Source: an uncultured Collinsella sp.
GTDB lineage: Bacteria > Actinomycetota > Coriobacteriia > Coriobacteriales > Coriobacteriaceae
NCBI GenBank assembly: GCA_902488525.1
Contig: CABTWP010000016.1
Span: 1 to 36,953, forward strand
Length of the DNA stretch: 36,953 bases
Direction: 5' to 3'
The notes beneath the pieces are model-generated. The model did no database searches. It worked only from the letters and a program-made list of their open reading frames with translations, and was not told the origin of the DNA. The position numbers and the translations under genes are program-made. This document shows, in pieces, positions 18,330-25,642 of the stretch. Numbering within the stretch: the stretch's first letter is position 1; each line of letters opens with the position of its first letter.

Positions 18330-18956
18330 ATGAAGCGTCTCTATCTACTCCGTCACGGCCAGACGGAATTCAACGTCAAAAAGCTGGTCCAGGGCCGCTG
18401 CGATTCACCTTTGACCGACCTGGGCCGCAAACAAGCGGGAATGGCAGCCGCATGGCTCAAAGCCCACAACGTCGTCCCCGACAAAGTGGTCTCCTCACCT
18501 TTGGGCCGAGCCATGGCCACGGCAGGCCTCGTCGCAACCGAGCTCCTCGGCCCGGACGCAGCAGTCGAGTCCTGCGAAGGCATCATCGAGCGCTGCTACG
18601 GCACCTTCGAAGAAGGCCCCCACGACGCCCTGCCCACCGACGTCTGGGATCCGGGCGAGGACCTGGTCCCCTTCGGAGGAGAGGGAAGCAAAGCGTTACA
18701 AGAACGCATGGTAGCCACCCTCACCAATATCATGGGCTCCGAGGGCATCGAAACCCTCTTAGCAGTAAGCCACGGCAGCGCCAGCCGCCAATTCATCAAG
18801 GCTGCAGCTCCAGAGGGCTTCGAGCTCCCAGCAAAACTCCCCAACTGCGCCATCATGATCTTCGATTTTTATGAGGCAAAGCCACAAGCAGAAGGCGAGC
18901 CAATGCAATGTAAGTTCACCCTCCAGCAAATAGTGGACCCTCAACAAAGTCATTAG
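18330..18956 (+). CDS. histidine phosphatase / phosphoglycerate mutase family protein
   Basis: A 208-residue member of the histidine phosphatase superfamily. The phosphorylated His9 lies in LLRHGQTEFN, an Arg in QGRCDSPLTDLGRKQA, and the second catalytic His in AVSHGSASRQF. It resembles cofactor-dependent phosphoglycerate mutases, but many such small proteins are phosphatases of unknown substrate. The ATG at 18330 follows AAGGGGAGAG. It is probably co-transcribed with the cation transporter. The 3' end and following bases (18740-19003) have a decayed copy at 30340-30540. Confidence 0.85.
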   Translation: MKRLYLLRHGQTEFNVKKLVQGRCDSPLTDLGRKQAGMAAAWLKAHNVVPDKVVSSPLGRAMATAGLVATELLGPDAAVESCEGIIERCYGTFEEGPHDALPTDVWDPGEDLVPFGGEGSKALQERMVATLTNIMGSEGIETLLAVSHGSASRQFIKAAAPEGFELPAKLPNCAIMIFDFYEAKPQAEGEPMQCKFTLQQIVDPQQSH

Positions 18957-18987
18957 CCTGAACGAGCAGAGTTAAGCAGACATCAAC

Positions 18988-19215
18988 GTGTCGTCTCCCG
19001 AGCTTTGGCTTGACACGCTGAACATCTACAAGGATAACCTTGAGGCCGTCGAGGCGTTCCTGGCCGACGCCCGCGCCATGGGCGACGGTCGCCTCAATGT
19101 GGTGCTCACCGGTGCCGGCACCTCCGATTACGTGGGTGAGGTTGTCGTCCTCAACCCCGACCTATCCCTCGTCGAGACCTATCTCGGTGGCGAGAGCGTC
19201 TACACTGAGAAGTAG
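18988..19215 (+). pseudogene. chimeric remnant: agaS N-terminus joined to nagA C-terminus
   Basis: A 75-codon frame from GTG 18988. Residues 1 to about 51 (SSPELWLDTLNIYKDNL, then NVVLTGAGTSDYVGE) match the N-terminal part of AgaS-type sugar isomerase/deaminases, ending in the SIS-domain loop. From about residue 51 it changes to VVVLNPDLSLVETYLGGESVY, which looks like the C-terminal strand of N-acetylglucosamine-6-phosphate deacetylase (NagA). No catalytic core of either remains. The best explanation is one deletion that removed most of agaS, any genes between, and most of nagA. The family calls are from pattern memory. Confidence 0.65.
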
Positions 19216-19250
19216 CTGCTGACCTATTTGCGATTTGATGCGAATAATGA

Positions 19251-19285
19251 GACCCCGATTCGGCTTTATCAAATCGGGGTCTTTG
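19251..19285 (+). terminator. bidirectional terminator between remnant and DeoR gene
   Basis: GACCCCGATT at 19251-19260 pairs exactly with AATCGGGGTC at 19272-19281, followed by TTGCTG on the plus strand. The T run is short. It may serve both the rightward relic transcript and the leftward DeoR genes. Confidence 0.7.
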
Positions 19286-19314
19286 CTGTGGTGTCCAGCT
19301 AAATCAAAACAGGC

Positions 19315-20076
19315 CTATTCTGCGACGATGATGCGAGTTGATTCGAGAACCATGGAACGCTGTTTGTCGTTGACATTTGCATCGGTGATGAGTGCGTCCA
19401 TTTGATCGAGATTGAAGAAGCCGAAGAAGTCCATCTGTCCGATCTTGCTTGAATCGCAGACAAGGTAACGCTTGGCGGCGCGATCGCAAGCGAGCGCCTG
19501 TAAGCGTCCTTCCTCAAGGTTAGAACAGGAGATGGATTGGGCGAGTACGCCGTTGGTGCCGATAAAGCAAGTGTCGATACCGAGCGGGGCGAGAGCATCT
19601 TCGGCGATGGGCCCGACGAAAGAACCCGATCGTTTGCGATACTGTCCTCCCAGGGCCCAGATCTCCACATCGTTACGCATCTGGAGCATGTTCAGCACGA
19701 TGATGCTGTTTGTGATGACGCGCAGCCGCATGCGCGGCAGCGCACGGGCGATGAGAGCGCAAGTCGAACCGGGTCCGAGGAAGATGGTGTCGCGCTCTCT
19801 GATGAGGTTGACAGCGGTGCGTGCGATATGCTCTTTTTCAGGGGAGCGGATTGAGAGCTTTTCAAAAAACGGGACCTCTTCGGCAATGGGGGAGCCGCTT
19901 GAAAGTCGGATGCCACCGTACTCGCGGATGACGCCAGCGCGTCGCGAGAGCTCATCGAAGTCTCTTCGAGCGGTCATTTCAGATATACCAAAGATTGTTG
20001 CGGCTTGGGCAACAGTGACCATTCCGCGCTGAGCGCACAGCTCAAGTAATTGTTCGTGACGTTCGGGTTTAAGCAT
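19315..20076 (-). CDS. DeoR-family transcriptional regulator
   Basis: A 253-residue DeoR/GlpR-type repressor. The N-terminal winged helix (about 1-57) has the helix-turn-helix VAQAATIFGISEMTARRDF. The C-terminal sugar-phosphate sensor domain has FLGPGSTCALIARALP and VITNSIIVLNML, similar to isomerase-like effector pockets. Such proteins repress sugar genes until a sugar phosphate binds. It is the second gene of a leftward pair, 15 bases after the other DeoR gene. Its likely targets are the divergent PTS operon and perhaps the lost amino-sugar genes whose relic lies downstream. Confidence 0.9.
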   Translation of the reverse strand: MLKPERHEQLLELCAQRGMVTVAQAATIFGISEMTARRDFDELSRRAGVIREYGGIRLSSGSPIAEEVPFFEKLSIRSPEKEHIARTAVNLIRERDTIFLGPGSTCALIARALPRMRLRVITNSIIVLNMLQMRNDVEIWALGGQYRKRSGSFVGPIAEDALAPLGIDTCFIGTNGVLAQSISCSNLEEGRLQALACDRAAKRYLVCDSSKIGQMDFFGFFNLDQMDALITDANVNDKQRSMVLESTRIIVAE

Positions 20077-20091
20077 GGCTTGCCAATTGGA

Positions 20092-20856
20092 TTATGCGGT
20101 AATGACGGAGGTATAGGCGCGGAGGGCCTCGATGGTCCGGGGGTCTGCGTCCTCGTTAATGAATGCCGCGGTCATATCCTCCAGTGTGGTGAAAAGGCAG
20201 AAGTCGCGCCTTCCGACTTTTTCAGCATCTACAACAAGATAACGCTCCTGAGCTCGAGAAAGAGCGTCTGAGAGGACCATGGCTGCATCGGGACGAGAGC
20301 CAAAGACCTCGTTTCCAAAAATACCGGTTGCCGAGACGTAGGCCTTGGGAGCGGATAGACCGTAGGGGCCGCGGCCGTTGTATGGCATGGTGAAAACTCG
20401 CGTGTCGTGACGCATCATGCCACCAACAAAGAATAGATCTATATGTGGATTGTCGGCTAGCAGGTTCAGCACGGGAAGACTGTTGGTGACGACGCGTATG
20501 TCCTCCTGGGGCAAATACGAACACATGAGCTCGAGAGTGGAGCCTCCACCGAGAAAGATCGTATCGCCGGCTGAGACGGTTTGGGCGGCGGCTATAGCAG
20601 CGGCACGTTTCTGATCAACTTGAAAACGACGTTTCTCCTCATGCGGGGTCAAACGTGAAAGGGCTGTTCCGTGGGCGGAGTGTGGAAGCTGAGCCCCTCC
20701 GTGTACGCGCACAAGAAGGCCCTTGTCGGCAAGCTCGGCCAGGTCACGCCTGATGGTCATATCCGAAACAGATAGGGTATTAGATATCTCGTTTACCGAT
20801 ACCGAATGATGTTGATCGAGCAAGTCGAGAATGGCCTGCTGGCGTTCGGATTTCAT
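20092..20856 (-). CDS. DeoR-family transcriptional regulator
   Basis: A 254-residue DeoR-type repressor, paralogous to its downstream neighbour but clearly diverged. It starts MKSERQQAILDLLDQHHSVSV, with a winged helix (SVNEISNTLSVSDMTIRRDLAEL) and GLLVRVHGGAQL, followed by a sensor domain with FLGGGSTLELMCSYLP and VVTNSLPVLNLL. The ATG at 20856 follows GGGAG; a start at 20874 would place that site inside the frame. It faces the mannose-type PTS genes, and the gap between them carries several ACGAACA repeats, the likely binding sites for one or both regulators. Confidence 0.9.
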   Translation of the reverse strand: MKSERQQAILDLLDQHHSVSVNEISNTLSVSDMTIRRDLAELADKGLLVRVHGGAQLPHSAHGTALSRLTPHEEKRRFQVDQKRAAAIAAAQTVSAGDTIFLGGGSTLELMCSYLPQEDIRVVTNSLPVLNLLADNPHIDLFFVGGMMRHDTRVFTMPYNGRGPYGLSAPKAYVSATGIFGNEVFGSRPDAAMVLSDALSRAQERYLVVDAEKVGRRDFCLFTTLEDMTAAFINEDADPRTIEALRAYTSVITA

Positions 20857-20880
20857 GAGTGCCGACTCCCTCATCGAGCG

Positions 20881-20910
20881 TTTGTTCTTATTTCAATGTA
20901 AACGAACAAC
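20881..20910. promoter_or_regulatory. inverted ACGAACA-type site next to the DeoR start
   Basis: TTTGTTC at 20881-20887 faces ACGAACAAC at 20902-20910, an inverted pair of the same half-site that is tandemly repeated at 21048-21091. The position just ahead of the DeoR pair suggests autoregulation. This is inference. Confidence 0.45.
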
Positions 20911-21047
20911 ATAAATAAACGCAAACCGTTCACGAAGGCACATTACCTTTCACCGGTCAAAACATAACGCTCACGGAAAAAACCATCAAATAGGAGGTAA
21001 ATAGAGCTCATTCCAAAAATCATCTCTTGACCAATAAACAAATATAG

Positions 21048-21091
21048 ACGAACATAAACGAACAGAACGAACAGAACGAACAGAACGAAGA
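21048..21091. promoter_or_regulatory. tandem operator of five ACGAACA repeats before the PTS genes
   Basis: ACGAACA occurs at 21048, 21058, 21067 and 21076, and as ACGAAGA at 21085, with steps of 10, 9, 9 and 9 bases. It lies 28 bases ahead of the EIIA start, in an A-rich leader that lacks genes. DeoR-family repressors often bind short direct repeats of this kind, and two such regulators are encoded divergently. The remaining part of the gap, 20911-21047, holds no gene. Confidence 0.65.
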
Positions 21092-21118
21092 GAATTAATA
21101 AGTATGAAAGGACAGAAG

Positions 21119-21559
21119 ATGCGTATCGGTGTCATCCTTGCAAGTCACGGAGAGTTCGCTCAGGCCGCCCTCGGCGCCGTCGAGATGATTGCGGGCAAGC
21201 AGCCTGATGTCATCGCTCTTGGTCTCACCGCCGAGAAGAGCCTGGAGTCTTTCGAGTCCGAGATGCGCGAGGCTTACGAGACCCTCAGCGCCGAGTGCGA
21301 ACTCGTCGTCACCCTATGCGACATCTACGGCGGCACCCCATTCAACGTGACTACCCGCTGCCTGCTCAACGGCATGAACATGGTTGCCTACACTGGCCTG
21401 TCCATGCCCGTTGCGGTCGAGCTCCTGCTCACCCGCGATGGCCTCGATTCCGCCGACGCGGTCCGTGCCCAGCTCACTGCCGCTCACGCCGGGGCCCAGC
21501 AGGAGATCAAGGCTCCCGCTCCGGCCGTGGAGGCAGACGAGGACGATTTGGACCTCTAG
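21119..21559 (+). CDS. PTS mannose-family EIIA
   Basis: A 146-residue cytoplasmic phosphocarrier of the mannose/fructose/sorbose PTS family. It takes phosphate from HPr on His10 in MRIGVILASHGEFA and passes it to EIIB. CDIYGGTPFNV is typical of the family. The C-terminal 20 residues are Ala/Pro then acidic (EADEDDLDL), a likely flexible tail; EIIC at 22234 also ends in a DE-rich tail. The start is the ATG at 21119 after AAAGGA; an ATG at 21104 would swallow that site. It is first of four genes for a complete mannose-type transporter. Confidence 0.93.
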   Translation: MRIGVILASHGEFAQAALGAVEMIAGKQPDVIALGLTAEKSLESFESEMREAYETLSAECELVVTLCDIYGGTPFNVTTRCLLNGMNMVAYTGLSMPVAVELLLTRDGLDSADAVRAQLTAAHAGAQQEIKAPAPAVEADEDDLDL

Positions 21560-21583
21560 GCTCGTTAGCCCGTCGATTCGAGT

Positions 21584-21614
21584 GGCGCTCACCCGTATCC
21601 CCCGAGTGGGCGCC
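21584..21614 (+). other. intercistronic hairpin between EIIA and EIIB
   Basis: GGCGCTCAC at 21584-21592 pairs with GTGGGCGCC at 21606-21614 (one wobble) around a 13-base loop, and flanking bases can extend it. No T run follows, so it is more likely an mRNA stability or processing element in the 117-base gap than a terminator. Confidence 0.5.
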
Positions 21615-21676
21615 TCGATCGAGCAGAGCATTCGTAAACGGTACTGAAGGAACGTGCAAACGAAAAGGAGAACATC

Positions 21677-22153
21677 ATGGCACTCAAACTCGTCGACATC
21701 GATGACCGCCTGATCCACGGTCAGGTCGCCACCACTTGGATTCCCGACTTCGGCATCGAATCGGCAATCATTGTCTCGGATAAGGTCGCCAACGACCCCG
21801 TCCAGAAGTCCGTCGCCGGCCTCGCCGCCCCCGACATCAAGGTCTCCGTCTTCGGTGTCGAGAAGTTCATTGAGGTCCTCAAGAAGACCGAGCTCAAGAA
21901 GGCCACGATGGTGCTCTTCACCAACCCCATCGACGCCCTCAAGCTGCACGAGAACGGCTTGCCGTTCGACTACCTGAACGTCTCCGGCATGCGCTTCAAC
22001 GAGCAGCGTCATCGCCTGCACAAGAACATGTCCGTCACCGCCGAGGAAAAGGCCGCCTTCGAGGAGCTCATTGGCCTCGGCGTCGACTGCTGGATGCAGA
22101 CCACCACGCGCGATTCCAAGGAGCCCGTGTCCGAGCTCCTCAAGAACTACTAA
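21677..22153 (+). CDS. PTS mannose-family EIIB
   Basis: A 158-residue EIIB of the mannose/fructose/sorbose/N-acetylgalactosamine family. The phosphorylated residue is His14 in DDRLIHGQVATTW. It accepts phosphate from EIIA and transfers it to the sugar as it crosses EIIC/EIID. Length is normal. The ATG at 21677 follows AAAAGGAGAACATC, a strong site. Codons are strongly C-biased, suggesting high expression when induced. The substrate cannot be read from the protein; the nearby agaS/nagA relic and sulfatases favour an amino sugar or a sulfated derivative. Confidence 0.94.
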   Translation: MALKLVDIDDRLIHGQVATTWIPDFGIESAIIVSDKVANDPVQKSVAGLAAPDIKVSVFGVEKFIEVLKKTELKKATMVLFTNPIDALKLHENGLPFDYLNVSGMRFNEQRHRLHKNMSVTAEEKAAFEELIGLGVDCWMQTTTRDSKEPVSELLKNY

Positions 22154-22190
22154 GTAAGTAACCATCTCCGGGCATGTGAACCCGGGGCGT

Positions 22191-22213
22191 GCCCATCGGA
22201 GGGAACGATGGGC
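22191..22213 (+). other. hairpin before the EIIC gene
   Basis: GCCCATC and GATGGGC form a 7-base-pair stem with a 9-base loop. A second small CCGGG/CCCGG hairpin lies just upstream near 22168-22185. Both are in the EIIB-EIIC gap, ahead of GGGAAGGAGAGG. They may tune relative subunit expression. Confidence 0.4.
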
Positions 22214-22233
22214 GAATAGGGAAGGAGAGGCTT

Positions 22234-23043
22234 ATGCTTCAGGCACTTCTGCTCGCCATCTGGGCGGGTCTGTGCACTTGGGACCAGTTCGGTCCCCACC
22301 TGGGCTTCCGCAAGCCCCTGCTGGCATCCGTCGGCGTCGGCATCATCCTCGGTGACATGACGACCGCCATCATGATCGGCGCGACCATGGAGCTCATGTG
22401 GCTCGGCGTCAACAACATCGGCGCTTATGTTCCGCCGGATGTCATCTCCGGCACCATCGTCGGTGCCGCCCTGGGCATCATGGGTTCCACCGACACCGCC
22501 AGCGCCATCGCCCTGGCAGTCGCCATCGGCATCCCCACCGCCACCTTGGTTCAGCAGCTGAACATCTTGGTCATGACCACTAACGTCTCGCTTGTCCACG
22601 GTGCCGACAAGGCCATCGAGTCCGGTAAGTTCAACGCCGTCAACAAGTTCTTCTGGACCGGCGCCCTGTGCTTCTTCCTGACCCGCGCCGTTCCCGTCTT
22701 CATCGCCACGGGCATCGGCTCCTTCGTGATCGAGGACATCATGGCCTTCCTGCAGAACCAGGTTCCGTGGGTCCTCACCGGCTTCTCCACCGCCGGTGGC
22801 ATGATGCCCGCCGTCGGTCTGGCCATGCTCCTCACCATGATGATGAAGAAGAACATGTGGATCTTCCTGCTGCTCGGCTTTATCATGGCCGCCTTCCTCA
22901 ACGTCCCGACCGTGGGCATCGCGCTCGCCGCTTGCGCCGCCGCCGGCGTGTGGGACGTCATTACCGAGGGCCAGAAGAATCAACCCGCCCCTGCCGCCGC
23001 CTCTGCCGCCGGCTCCGATGATGACGAGGAGTACGATCTCTAA
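22234..23043 (+). CDS. PTS mannose-family EIIC
   Basis: A 269-residue membrane subunit forming the sugar pathway together with EIID. It begins MLQALLLAIWAGLCTWDQ and contains GDMTTAIMIGATMELMWLGVNNIGAYVPPD, the conserved EIIC-Man signature region, with about seven or more hydrophobic segments. The C-terminus is a soluble Ala/Pro and DDDEEYDL tail. The ATG at 22234 follows GGAAGGAGAGG; the longer frame from 22189 covers the hairpin. Its stop overlaps the EIID start by one base (TAATG). Confidence 0.94.
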   Translation: MLQALLLAIWAGLCTWDQFGPHLGFRKPLLASVGVGIILGDMTTAIMIGATMELMWLGVNNIGAYVPPDVISGTIVGAALGIMGSTDTASAIALAVAIGIPTATLVQQLNILVMTTNVSLVHGADKAIESGKFNAVNKFFWTGALCFFLTRAVPVFIATGIGSFVIEDIMAFLQNQVPWVLTGFSTAGGMMPAVGLAMLLTMMMKKNMWIFLLLGFIMAAFLNVPTVGIALAACAAAGVWDVITEGQKNQPAPAAASAAGSDDDEEYDL

Positions 23044-23873
23044 TGGGTAAGATCTCCAACTCCACCCTGAACAAGGTCCTGCTGCGCACCCAGGGTTGCC
23101 AATTCGCGCACAACTACGAGCGCATGCAGTCGCTGTCCCTGACCTACTGCTTTGCCCCTGTCCTCGAGGAGCTCTACAAGGACGCCCCCAAGGAGGAGCG
23201 CGTTAACGCCATGAAGCGCCACCTCGAGTACTTCAACACCCACCCGCTCGCGATCCCCTTCATCCTTGGCATCACCGCCGCCCTGGAGGAGACCACGGAT
23301 GAGGATCAGAAGGACACCGTCGTCGGCATCAAGACCTCCCTCATGGGTCCCTTCGCCGGCCTTGGTGACTCCCTGCTGAACCTCACCTGGTTCCCGATCG
23401 CCGGCTCCATCGGCGCATCTATGTGCGTCGACAACGGCTCCATTGTGGGTCCGCTCGTGATGTTCTTGCTCATCAACCTGCTGTACTGGCCGCTGAAGTA
23501 CTTCGGCCTGCACAAGGGTTACGAGATGGGCATGGAGCTCGTCGAGAAGGCGGGCGTCCAGGTCTTCGACCGTCTGGGCAACCTCGCCAACGTGCTGGGC
23601 GTCATGGTCACCGGCGGCCTGATCGCCACGACCGTTAAGCTCAAGCTTGCCGTGCAGTTCGCCTTCGGTGAGGGTGACCCGCTGGTGCTCCAGGACCAGC
23701 TCGATAAGGTGTTGCCCTTCCTGCTGCCTGTCGTTCTGACTTTCATCTGCTATCGCCTGCTCAAGAAGGGCCAGGGCAAGAACTCCGCCCAGATCATCAT
23801 CGGTCTGATTGTGTTCTCCCTTGTGTTCGCCGCTATCGGTTTCTACTTCCCGGCGTTCAAGATCTTCGCCTAA
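23043..23873 (+). CDS. PTS mannose-family EIID
   Basis: A 276-residue EIID, the second membrane subunit unique to the mannose PTS family. Hallmarks include RTQGCQFAHNYERMQSLS near the N-terminus, EELYKDAPKEERVNAMKRHLEYFNTHP, and GPFAGLGDSLLNLTWFPI. The C-terminal part has membrane helices ending AFKIFA. It is translationally coupled to EIIC through the TAATG overlap. The four proteins form one complete transporter; only EI and HPr would come from elsewhere. Confidence 0.95.
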   Translation: MGKISNSTLNKVLLRTQGCQFAHNYERMQSLSLTYCFAPVLEELYKDAPKEERVNAMKRHLEYFNTHPLAIPFILGITAALEETTDEDQKDTVVGIKTSLMGPFAGLGDSLLNLTWFPIAGSIGASMCVDNGSIVGPLVMFLLINLLYWPLKYFGLHKGYEMGMELVEKAGVQVFDRLGNLANVLGVMVTGGLIATTVKLKLAVQFAFGEGDPLVLQDQLDKVLPFLLPVVLTFICYRLLKKGQGKNSAQIIIGLIVFSLVFAAIGFYFPAFKIFA

Positions 23874-23905
23874 TCGCGAGCTTATCAAAAGGCAAATCGT
23901 TTGAT

Positions 23906-23933
23906 GCCCGCGCCCCGCATGCCGGGCGCGGGC
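23906..23933 (+). other. GC-rich hairpin after EIID
   Basis: GCCCGCGCCC at 23906-23915 pairs with GGGCGCGGGC at 23924-23933. The stem is strong but the following bases (CTCGTTGTC) are not a good T run, so it may be a partial terminator or an mRNA end-protecting element between the PTS genes and the sulfatase. Confidence 0.5.
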
Positions 23934-24042
23934 CTCGTTGTCTCATGTGCTCTCCATCGTGCGCGATCGGGGTGCGCTCCATTATGCCCATGTGCCTTTG
24001 GCGTATCGCCATCTGGCAAATCCAACTATCGAAAGGATGCCA

Positions 24043-25539
24043 ATGAGAACCGTCCTCGTGCTCATGGATACTCTGCGTCGCGACGTCCTGTCGTGCTACA
24101 ACCCCGCAACCGACGTCCAGACCCCCAATCTCGATGCCTTTGCCGAGCGTTCCTGCGTGTTCGACAACCACTGGATCGGCTCGGCTCCCTGCATGCCTGC
24201 CCGCCGCGACATCCTCACCGGTCGCTACAACTTCCTCGAGCGCCCCTGGGGCCCCATCGAGCCCTTCGATGTGACGCTGCCGGCCTGCCTGCGCGCGAAC
24301 GGCAACTTCTGCCACATCACCACCGACCACTGCCACTACCTACGCACCGGTGGCGAGGGCTACCTCCAGGAGTTCAACACCTGGGATTACTACCGCGGCC
24401 AGGAGGGCGACCCGTGGGTCAGCCGCATCGATGAGCCGAATAACATGCCCGAGACCTTCTACGGGCGCGTGCGCGAGCAGTACCAGAAGAACCGTCAGCT
24501 CTGGCCCAACGAAGAGGACATGCCGAGCCCCAAGACCTTCCAGTCCGCCTGCGACTGGATCGACGGCAATGCTGGGGCCGACGACTTCTTCCTTATGGTT
24601 GAGGCCTTCGACCCGCACGAGCCCTTCGATGTGCCCGACAAGTACATGGAGATGTACGGCGGCACTGGCGAGCTCGACCGCGACTACTTCGAGATTCCTG
24701 AGTACAAGCGCGTCTCCGCCACCGACGTCAACAAGGGCGCGGAGGACTACCTGCAGCGCCGCTACAAGGCCCTCGTCACCATGACCGACCGCTGGTTTGG
24801 TAGGCTCATCGACAAGCTCGAGGAGCGCGGGATGCTGGACGATACCATGGTCATGGTCACCACCGACCACGGCTATTTCCTGGGCGAGCGCGACTACATG
24901 GGCAAAAACTACATGCACCTGTATAACGAGCTCGCGCATCTGCCGTTCATTGTGCACTTCCCGGGTAACGCCCGCGCCGGCGAGCATGCCCGCCAGCTCA
25001 CTCAGGCAATCGACATCATGCCCACGGTGCTTGAAGCCCACGGCTGCGAGATTCCCGCAGATGTGTGCGGCACCTCCCTCGTGCCGCTCATGACGGATGC
25101 TGACGCGCCCACGCGTGGCTACGCCCTGTACGGCGTGCACGCCATGACCGTCAACGTCACCGACGGCCGCTACACCTACTTCCGCGCGCCGGTCGCCGGC
25201 AACCAGCCGTGCTTCGAGTACACCGCACTGCCGCACACCATCCGAAAAAAGATGGGTTCGGACTGCCCGGAGGAGATTGAGTGTGGCCGCTACTTCAAAC
25301 GCACCAAGTACCCGCTGTTCAAGATCCCCTGTAAGAAGCCGGCCCAGATCGAGGGAGCCACGCCGCTCGCCGAGGTCGAGCAGACGATGCTGTTCGACCT
25401 TGAGAGTGACTACGGCCAGGTTAATAATCTCGCCGGCAAGGACGACCACGCCGAACAGCGCATGATTGACCTGCTGCTGCGCGGCCTGGAGGAGCATGAG
25501 TCCCCGGCCGAGCAAAAGGAGCGCCTGGGCTTGGCCTAA
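24043..25539 (+). CDS. sulfatase (type I, Cys-type), cytoplasmic
   Basis: A 498-residue alkaline-phosphatase-fold sulfatase that hydrolyses a sulfate ester. The C-x-P-x-R motif (CMPAR) is at residues 50-54; Cys50 would be converted to formylglycine by the radical SAM enzyme encoded next. Metal-binding segments are LMDTLRRD near the N-terminus and TTDHGYFLGE. There is no signal peptide or lipobox, so the protein should stay in the cytoplasm. The ATG at 24043 follows GAAAGGA; the longer frame from 23938 has no family similarity. Its place after a complete PTS suggests it acts on an imported, phosphorylated sugar. Confidence 0.9.
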   Translation: MRTVLVLMDTLRRDVLSCYNPATDVQTPNLDAFAERSCVFDNHWIGSAPCMPARRDILTGRYNFLERPWGPIEPFDVTLPACLRANGNFCHITTDHCHYLRTGGEGYLQEFNTWDYYRGQEGDPWVSRIDEPNNMPETFYGRVREQYQKNRQLWPNEEDMPSPKTFQSACDWIDGNAGADDFFLMVEAFDPHEPFDVPDKYMEMYGGTGELDRDYFEIPEYKRVSATDVNKGAEDYLQRRYKALVTMTDRWFGRLIDKLEERGMLDDTMVMVTTDHGYFLGERDYMGKNYMHLYNELAHLPFIVHFPGNARAGEHARQLTQAIDIMPTVLEAHGCEIPADVCGTSLVPLMTDADAPTRGYALYGVHAMTVNVTDGRYTYFRAPVAGNQPCFEYTALPHTIRKKMGSDCPEEIECGRYFKRTKYPLFKIPCKKPAQIEGATPLAEVEQTMLFDLESDYGQVNNLAGKDDHAEQRMIDLLLRGLEEHESPAEQKERLGLA

Positions 25540-25558
25540 GATTCATGCGGTGATTGTG

Positions 25559-25601
25559 CGGGCCGGATGCGCCGCCTCGGGTAAGGAGGTGGTTTCCGGC
25601 C
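25559..25601 (+). other. hairpin with embedded ribosome site ahead of the maturase
   Basis: GGGCCGGA at 25559-25566 pairs with TCCGGCCC at 25594-25601, and an inner CCGCCTC/GAGGTGG pair adds to the stem. The right side of the inner stem contains AAGGAGGTGG. No T run follows. It may limit expression of the maturase relative to the sulfatase. Confidence 0.4.
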
Positions 25602-25642
25602 CGATGAGTGAGGGCTAGCCTGTGCGAAGGGGGGTATGTGCC

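Noticed and set aside
21048..21091. Short tandem repeats considered as a CRISPR fragment
   Set aside because: Repeat units are 7 bases with 2-3 base gaps, far too short for CRISPR, and no cas genes are present.
25603..25617. Four-codon frame MSEG as a leader peptide gene
   Set aside because: It follows a good ribosome-site match at a loose distance, but is too short to support; kept only as a remark.
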